NCBI GenBank assembly: GCA_902777355.1
Contig: CACYTU010000005.1
Location: 75,039-120,007 of the forward strand
Direction of reading: 5' to 3'
From: an uncultured Lachnospiraceae bacterium
Lineage (GTDB): Bacteria; Bacillota; Clostridia; Lachnospirales; Lachnospiraceae
DNA: 44,969 bases
Position 1 is the stretch's first letter. Each line of letters opens with the position of its first letter. The notes below the pieces were generated by a model. That model was not told the DNA's origin. It made no database searches and saw only the letters and a list, made by a program, of their open reading frames with translations. Shown here one piece after another: positions 40,940-44,969 of the stretch. Made by a program: the position numbers and the translations under genes.

Positions 40940-42364
40940 TCATTTAGCAGTAAGAACCTCGACCGCTTCGCGCAGTGTCGTATTTTCGCCGACGTTGCCG
41001 GGGAAAATGACGTAAGGAGTCTGCGGGAATTTGCTCTCCTCGCCGGTCTGCCACACGGGGATGCCGGGGCGGATCTGTCCGAGGACATTAGCGCGCTTGA
41101 CGGCCAGAGCCTTTGTACCGACATCACTGGAAGTGATGCCGCCCTTGGCGATGACGAAAGCAGGCGTGACAGTCAGTCTTCCGACGAGAGACTGCACTGC
41201 GTCAGAAATGCGGACGGACAGACGAAGCTCGTCTTCCTTGTCGCCTGTATCTGCTGTGATCAGAGCTCTGGTCGTGTAGCAGCAGACTGTCTTTCCGGAG
41301 CGGATGCACTCCTCTTCCTTCGCCAGGCAGCGCCTGACTTCATTCTCAAAAGCTTCCTCATCGCGTACCAGGGTCGCGTCGAGCTCGATGAATTCGATGT
41401 CGGTGAGCTTCTTGAGCTCCTCGACCTGGGCTGTGGTCTTATTGGTGTGGGAACCTACGACGATGATGCCGCCGTTGTCGGTCTCCTTGACGACCATCTG
41501 CGCTCTGGTCAGCAGGGGCTGATCCGAGACGCCGCCCATAACCTTGACGATCGCGGCCGCTGTGCGGAACATGAATACCTTGCCTTTGGCCATCGCGCGG
41601 TAAAGAGCTACGCAGAAGACCTTGAGGTCAGCGTAATCGACTGCGTTGACAACGATCTTGTTGAAATCTTTGACCGCCATGAGCTGGGCCTCGATCTTGT
41701 CATAGGCCATATCATGGATATCCTCGAGCGAGATGCAGGTGACATTCTCTGCCTTGTAGGCGCCGCCGGTCTTCTCTTCCACATACTCGGGCATGGAAGC
41801 TGCCTTGTATCCGAAAGTCTTATCCTTTGCGAACTCTGTCTCGCAGGCATTGACCAGCTCATCGCCGTATTTTACATAATGAACGTTTCCGATGGTGAAA
41901 CGTCCGCCTTCTTTAAAGAAGGGGCACATGATCTCGCCGTCGATCTGCTTGCCGGTGTACTTTTCATAGTCGGCCTTCAGGAGCTCTGTCTCCAGCGGAT
42001 AGTGTCCGCGCAGAGTGGAGTCGCTGCGGCTGATGAAAATGTACTCTCTGCCGGTCTCTTTAGCTACCTGATCCACGACTGCCGCGATCTCGTGATGGGC
42101 CTTTGTGGTCTGCTCAGCCGTGAAACCGCGTGAATTGGTCATCACGTAAAAGAGGTTGTTCTCTTCTTCGAAGCCGGCCTTGATGCTGTCGTGGTCCCAG
42201 TTCGTGTAGACGTGAATGTCATGCACGGTCTGGACACCGGTGGGGTCGTCATCCAGAACGACGATTTTCTTGTTGTTGGCGGCGATTTCTTTTGCCAGGA
42301 GGGCGTCGGCCGCTGCCTCATCTATTTTCTTATAGGAAGTTAAAACATCCGCACTGATCGACAT
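40940..42364 (-). CDS. Four-carbon acid sugar kinase (DUF1537), OtnK-like
   Basis: It has 474 residues from the ATG at 42364, preceded by AGGAGA at nine nt; the frame is open 67 codons further without family similarity. The N-terminal motif is VLDDDPTGVQTVHD, followed by MTNSRGF and ISRSDSTLRGHYPLE. The C-terminal domain has VVGSHTNKTTAQVEEL and the glycine loop FVIAKGGITSSDVGTKAL. It belongs to the longer, DDPTG-type branch, different from the ADDLTG-type paralogue at 37941. Having both branches in one operon suggests kinases for two substrates. It lies between the dehydrogenase and the permease. Confidence 0.88.
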   Translation of the reverse strand: MSISADVLTSYKKIDEAAADALLAKEIAANNKKIVVLDDDPTGVQTVHDIHVYTNWDHDSIKAGFEEENNLFYVMTNSRGFTAEQTTKAHHEIAAVVDQVAKETGREYIFISRSDSTLRGHYPLETELLKADYEKYTGKQIDGEIMCPFFKEGGRFTIGNVHYVKYGDELVNACETEFAKDKTFGYKAASMPEYVEEKTGGAYKAENVTCISLEDIHDMAYDKIEAQLMAVKDFNKIVVNAVDYADLKVFCVALYRAMAKGKVFMFRTAAAIVKVMGGVSDQPLLTRAQMVVKETDNGGIIVVGSHTNKTTAQVEELKKLTDIEFIELDATLVRDEEAFENEVRRCLAKEEECIRSGKTVCCYTTRALITADTGDKEDELRLSVRISDAVQSLVGRLTVTPAFVIAKGGITSSDVGTKALAVKRANVLGQIRPGIPVWQTGEESKFPQTPYVIFPGNVGENTTLREAVEVLTAK

Positions 42365-42494
42365 ATCGCTATTTCTCCTTTTTGAATACTTTAGTGCCAT
42401 GGACTTTGAACACTTATGACCATGGAAGCAAACCGCGGGCACAGCTGAATCAGACTTGAAGCATACTGCCGGCTCACGGCCTGCAGTCTTGATA

Positions 42495-42636
42495 TCACTC
42501 GGGTCTCTTGACCTGGCAGTCAGCCAACTGCTCAAAATACTGTACGATTCCGCCGTGGTCGTCATTCATGTGACCATGGATCTTGAGATACTGCATGATC
42601 TCATAGAGCTGTGCGGTGTAGGGAATCGGAACGTCG
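42495..42636 (-). pseudogene. Displaced 3' end of the GarR-like gene
   Basis: Past the duplication, the original frame continues here in another phase and ends at TGA 42495-42497. Translated, it gives IDVPIPYTAQLYEIMQ, then HGHMNDDHGGIVQYFEQLA and a short basic tail, matching the C-terminal helix of GarR-type reductases (GHGNDDHSA pattern). It shows that the intact gene would encode about 295 residues, the family's normal length. Confidence 0.85.
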
Positions 42637-43387
42637 ATCGCATCGCATGAGCGGAGTTGACGCAGTTCTTGATGTCCTTGTGGTTGATGCGGATGGGGCC
42701 GCCGGGCTTGAAGTTGCGGTCGATGATCATAGGGATCTTGGCATCCATGACTGCGCTGCCTGCCAGTCCGCCGCGGATGGCCTGATAGACCTTCTCGGGA
42801 TCTGCGCCTGCCTTTGCGGCAAACACAAATGCCTCAGATACGACTGCGATCGTGTTGTTGACGATCATCTGGTTGGCAAGCTTGGCTGTTGAACCGCTGC
42901 CGCTGGGACCGATCAGAAGAGCGGAATTACCGAGAATATCAAAGAAAGGCTTCATAGCGTCGAAATCCTTCTGGTCGCCGCCGCACATAATGGCAAGGCT
43001 TCCCGCGACTGCACCGGGCTCTCCGCCGGAAACAGGTGCATCGACAAAGCCGACACCTTTTTCTTTCAGTTTCTCATAGCAGTACTGGGACTCTACAGGA
43101 GTGACAGAGCTCATATCACAGACCAGGGTGCCTTCCTTGATGGTGGATGCGACACCGCCCTCACCGAAAAGAATGGACTTTACGATGTCACCGCTGGGAA
43201 CCATGGTGATAATGACGGGGCACTCCGCTCCGATCTCTGCGTAGGAGGCCTCTTTGCCTCCGTTTGCAACGACATCCGCTACTGCTTCCTTATTAAGATC
43301 CGCGCAGACAACTTCCACGCCTGCCTTGAGAAGGTTCTTAGCCATAGGCCTGCCCATAATTCCAAGACCGATAAATCCAACTTTCAT
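42566..43387 (-). CDS. garR: GarR-like 3-hydroxyacid dehydrogenase, frameshifted near the C-terminus
   Basis: Beta-hydroxyacid dehydrogenase of the tartronate semialdehyde reductase / L-threonate dehydrogenase family. The ATG at 43387 follows AAGGGG and starts MKVGFIGLGIMGRPMAKNLL, with the dinucleotide motif. DAPVSGGEPGA, the catalytic-Lys segment KLANQMIVN, and RGGLAGSAVMDAK are also family motifs. After HKDIKNCVNSAHA the protein departs from the family: ATCGC is tandemly duplicated at 42637-42646, shifting the frame, and a stop comes at 42566 after unrelated residues. The normal end is at 42495. First gene of the operon. In context it could oxidise an aldonate before phosphorylation; reductase use is the alternative. 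Confidence 0.85.
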   Translation of the reverse strand: MKVGFIGLGIMGRPMAKNLLKAGVEVVCADLNKEAVADVVANGGKEASYAEIGAECPVIITMVPSGDIVKSILFGEGGVASTIKEGTLVCDMSSVTPVESQYCYEKLKEKGVGFVDAPVSGGEPGAVAGSLAIMCGGDQKDFDAMKPFFDILGNSALLIGPSGSGSTAKLANQMIVNNTIAVVSEAFVFAAKAGADPEKVYQAIRGGLAGSAVMDAKIPMIIDRNFKPGGPIRINHKDIKNCVNSAHAMRSTFRFPTPHSSMRSCSISRSMVT

Positions 43388-43527
43388 TTCGTTCCCCTTT
43401 CTTTCCCGTAACCGGGAAAAACCTTCCATGACTCATCCCCGCTGCCGTTCCCTGTTGTCAGGAGTCATGTCCTTTGCATCTTACAACCGCCTTTCCTCTG
43501 CAGTGGAAAGCAGTCTCTTTATTCGGC

Positions 43528-43574
43528 ATACCGGTATACCGCTTTGTTGATTTTATTATACTGCATACCGGTAT
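43528..43574. promoter_or_regulatory. Twin ATACCGGTAT operators of the acid-sugar operon
   Basis: The perfect 10-bp palindrome ATACCGGTAT occurs at 43528-43537 and 43565-43574, each within GCATACCGGTATACC, with centres 37 bp apart. One lies in the -35/-10 spacer of the operon promoter, the other near +10 of the transcript. They are most likely the sites of the adjacent GntR/FCD repressor, whose family usually binds short palindromes. Confidence 0.75.
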
Positions 43575-43583
43575 ACCGGTCAA
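43555..43583 (-). promoter_or_regulatory. Promoter of the acid-sugar operon
   Basis: On the minus strand TTGACC (-35, 43578-43583) and TATAAT (-10, 43555-43560) are spaced exactly 17 nt, and the spacer is filled by an operator palindrome. Transcription should begin near 43548, giving a leader of ~160 nt before garR. Confidence 0.9.
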
Positions 43584-43670
43584 GAACATTTTGCTACGCA
43601 TTTTTCACAAAATATTTATCCGCGATTTGTGAAAGTCCCACAATCTCGTTATTCAATTAACAATTCTTTG

Positions 43671-43722
43671 TTGATTGTCCATTTAAGGACATGAAATTGA
43701 TTGTCCATTTAAAGACTTGAAA
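43671..43722. repeat. 26-bp direct repeat in the control region
   Basis: TTGATTGTCCATTTAAGGAC and its near copy with AAAGAC occupy 43671-43696 and 43697-43722, differing at two positions. They lie about 90 bp upstream of the operon -35 box. They may be activator or regulator sites, or a simple duplication. Confidence 0.6.
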
Positions 43723-43917
43723 AATCGTTTCTGTCCAGATTGCATCCGGCCGTTGATACTCCAATGATTAATCAAAAAGGAGGAGGCAGCTCCGCCTCTC
43801 TGGTCCCCTGCAGGCACGCGTACGCATATACAGTATCTTCACGACGTTTCGCTAATTAGAATAATCTTCTGTTGCCAACAAGAAGTGTTTTCTGTCTCGC
43901 TAAAAACAATTGTCTTG

Positions 43918-43946
43918 TTGACATCCTTCTGTTGAATTAATACAAT
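43918..43946 (+). promoter_or_regulatory. Promoter of the GntR-family gene
   Basis: TTGACA (43918-43923) and TACAAT (43941-43946) are spaced 17 nt. The start point should be near 43953, ~50 nt before the ATG. An imperfect inverted repeat around CTTCTGTTG/CAACAAGAAG (43867-43886) lies upstream and could be an autoregulatory site. Confidence 0.85.
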
Positions 43947-44003
43947 GAATTAATGTGCAAATCCGTTTATATGGATAGTTTTTAGCATCAGATTGGAGTT
44001 TTT

Positions 44004-44669
44004 ATGGCAAAATATACGCCTCTTCAGGAAAAAGCTTATGAATTCCTGAAAAATAAAATCACACGTGGTGAGCTGGAACACGGCAAGTTTTATTCGGAAA
44101 CAAAAATGGCGGCTGAAATCGGAATTTCCCGCACCCCATTCAAAGACGCGCTTGTGCGTCTGTCACAGGACCGCTATATCGACATCGTTCCCAGCCGCGG
44201 ATTCTGCCTTCATACGCTTTCTCTGCAGGATATCATCAATACATACCAGTCCCGCACAGCGGTAGAAGGATTCTGTGCTTTCTCCCTTCACACAAAGCGC
44301 AAAGAAAAAGAAGCTGCAGCTGTTATAGAAGCCCTGTTCCGGGACAATGAGAATATGGCAAAGGCCATTGCGGATAATGCCTCTTTTTCAGAAATACTCA
44401 GCCACGATTTCTCTTTTCACAAGCGCATTGTTGAATTCAGTAAAAACGATGAGTTGATCAGACTCTACGAATCCATTAATCACCAGCTCTACGATATTGC
44501 CATGAAGACCTTTGAGCTGGAAGGAAGACCTGCCATTGCCGTCTCAGAACACCAGTTAATCCTGGACAATATCGTGTCCGATGACGAGAGTGCGACCGCG
44601 GGTACCTATCTCAGCGTGATGAAGCATATGGACAATATAAGAGAAATTGTCATAAGTCTGATGTCCTGA
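44004..44669 (+). CDS. GntR-family transcriptional regulator, FCD subfamily
   Basis: It has 221 residues. The N-terminal winged helix-turn-helix has the GntR pattern (GELEHGKFYSETKMAAEIGISRTPFKDAL, quoted here as SETKMAAEIGISRTPFKDAL) at about 22-51. The C-terminal all-helical FCD domain keeps the metal/ligand-binding Asp and His positions (HDFSFHKRI, INHQ, SEHQLIL). FCD regulators respond to small organic acids. It is divergent from the acid-sugar operon with paired palindromes in between, so it probably represses that operon until its acid sugar or a phosphorylated intermediate binds. The ATG at 44004 follows GGAG. A terminator lies 142 nt past its stop. It is the only plus-strand gene in the window. 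Confidence 0.93.
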   Translation: MAKYTPLQEKAYEFLKNKITRGELEHGKFYSETKMAAEIGISRTPFKDALVRLSQDRYIDIVPSRGFCLHTLSLQDIINTYQSRTAVEGFCAFSLHTKRKEKEAAAVIEALFRDNENMAKAIADNASFSEILSHDFSFHKRIVEFSKNDELIRLYESINHQLYDIAMKTFELEGRPAIAVSEHQLILDNIVSDDESATAGTYLSVMKHMDNIREIVISLMS

Positions 44670-44734
44670 TCCTGTTAACATGGCACGTGCTGTGATCATA
44701 TAAGCTTTATACAAAGTGTCCTATATACGTTTAT

Positions 44735-44773
44735 GAGCAATGTTAATGAACAATGTTAATGAACAATGTTAAA
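44735..44773. repeat. Three 13-bp tandem repeats after the GntR gene
   Basis: GAGCAATGTTAAT (44735-44747), GAACAATGTTAAT (44748-44760) and GAACAATGTTAAA (44761-44773) follow each other without gaps. They lie between the gene's stop and its terminator. Function unknown. Confidence 0.85.
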
Positions 44774-44811
44774 ACAATGATTTGAAAAAGTATTGACAAT
44801 AAGTAAAAAAG

Positions 44812-44847
44812 ACCCGGGAACTGCTCATCAGTTTCCGGGTTCTTTTA
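44812..44847 (+). terminator. Intrinsic terminator of the GntR gene
   Basis: ACCCGGGAACTG (44812-44823) pairs with CAGTTTCCGGGT (44829-44840), one G-T pair, loop CTCAT, followed by TCTTTTAT. An A-run precedes the stem, so it could work in both directions. Confidence 0.88.
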
Positions 44848-44879
44848 TCGTGTCGATTTTGTCGAAGACAAATAGGGTA

Positions 44880-44939
44880 GAGGGGAGCCGAATGGCTCCG
44901 CCCCTCCCATTGCACCGGACGTACGGTTCACGTATCCGG
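44880..44939. other. Structured element at the window end
   Basis: Two hairpins lie side by side: GAGGGG-AGCC / GGCT-CCGCCCCTC (44880-44906) and CCGGACGT / ACGTATCCGG with loop around ACGGTTC (44915-44939). The GTACGGTTC string and the paired-stem layout remind me of border sequences near group II intron reverse-transcriptase elements, but this is memory only. No reverse transcriptase is in the window; one could lie to the right. Confidence 0.3.
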
Positions 44940-44969
44940 CGCTACATTAACTGCAAATTAATATCGAGT

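Larger units (their letters stand above)
43388..44003. promoter_or_regulatory. Divergent control region between garR and the GntR gene
   Basis: A 616-nt region between divergent genes. It holds the operon promoter with two palindromic operators (43528-43583), a 26-bp direct repeat (43671-43722), a GC-rich hairpin-forming stretch (GAGGAGGCAGCTCCGCCTC, 43782-43800) and the regulator's own promoter (43918-43946). The remaining sequence is AT-rich and shows no gene. Confidence 0.75.

Overview
The window looks like a chromosomal segment of a Clostridia-class Firmicute, most likely Lachnospiraceae. This is inferred from gene order and families: rpmF-plsX-acpP-rnc-smc-ftsY and ylxM-ffh-rpsP-khpA-rimM-trmD ... 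rplS-rbgA-rnhB, a class II fructose-bisphosphate aldolase, AGGAGG-type ribosome binding sites and frequent TTG starts. Base composition is mixed by eye, with GC-rich palindromes and AT-rich promoters. Every convincing gene lies on the minus strand except one GntR-family regulator at the right end. I see no tRNA, rRNA, CRISPR array or complete insertion sequence.

Layout from right to left, in the direction of transcription. (1) 36545-44669: a catabolic operon for a four-carbon acid sugar (GarR-like dehydrogenase, two DUF1537 kinases, a GntP-family permease, a PdxA-type dehydrogenase), with a divergent GntR/FCD regulator and a strong promoter whose spacer holds a palindromic operator. The dehydrogenase carries a 5-bp duplication frameshift and the permease lacks its first membrane helix in frame. 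(2) 35171-36109: class II aldolase, its own unit. (3) 27303-34987: rpmF, then plsX-acpP-rnc-smc-ftsY. (4) 24239-26956: ilvA and a membrane-anchored, apparently degenerate GH25-like protein with a tandem acidic repeat, between ftsY and ylxM. (5) 19380-23881: ylxM-ffh, rpsP-khpA, rimM-trmD. (6) 9115-19495: a Gram-positive-type Pel exopolysaccharide cluster (GH114 hydrolase, pelD, pelE, pelA-type deacetylase, pelF, pelG, and a DUF4832-like membrane-anchored protein) between trmD and rplS, genes that are normally adjacent. (7) 191-8585: rplS with its own promoter, rbgA, an rnhB-yraN fusion, prs, der, plsY, tyrS.

The main picture is an ancestral translation, secretion and cell-division superoperon opened at two places by accessory cargo. 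The larger cargo is the Pel cluster. Its PelD ends after the GAF domain, so the usual GGDEF-type c-di-GMP receptor is absent. Its first gene starts inside trmD by a 116-nt overlap. Just beyond its last gene lies a 163-bp MITE-like element with perfect 15-bp terminal inverted repeats and an 8-bp target duplication; a diverged relative lies at 37.7 kb. Next to it rplS has a separate promoter and a ~280-nt leader.

Other points of note are an RNase HII-YraN fusion, an RbgA GTPase with an internal acidic repeat and a Gly/Arg-rich tail, an apparently leaderless ylxM transcript, a heptanucleotide tandem repeat upstream of ilvA, and several families of intergenic palindromes. All calls come from reading the sequence and its translations; no database search was possible.
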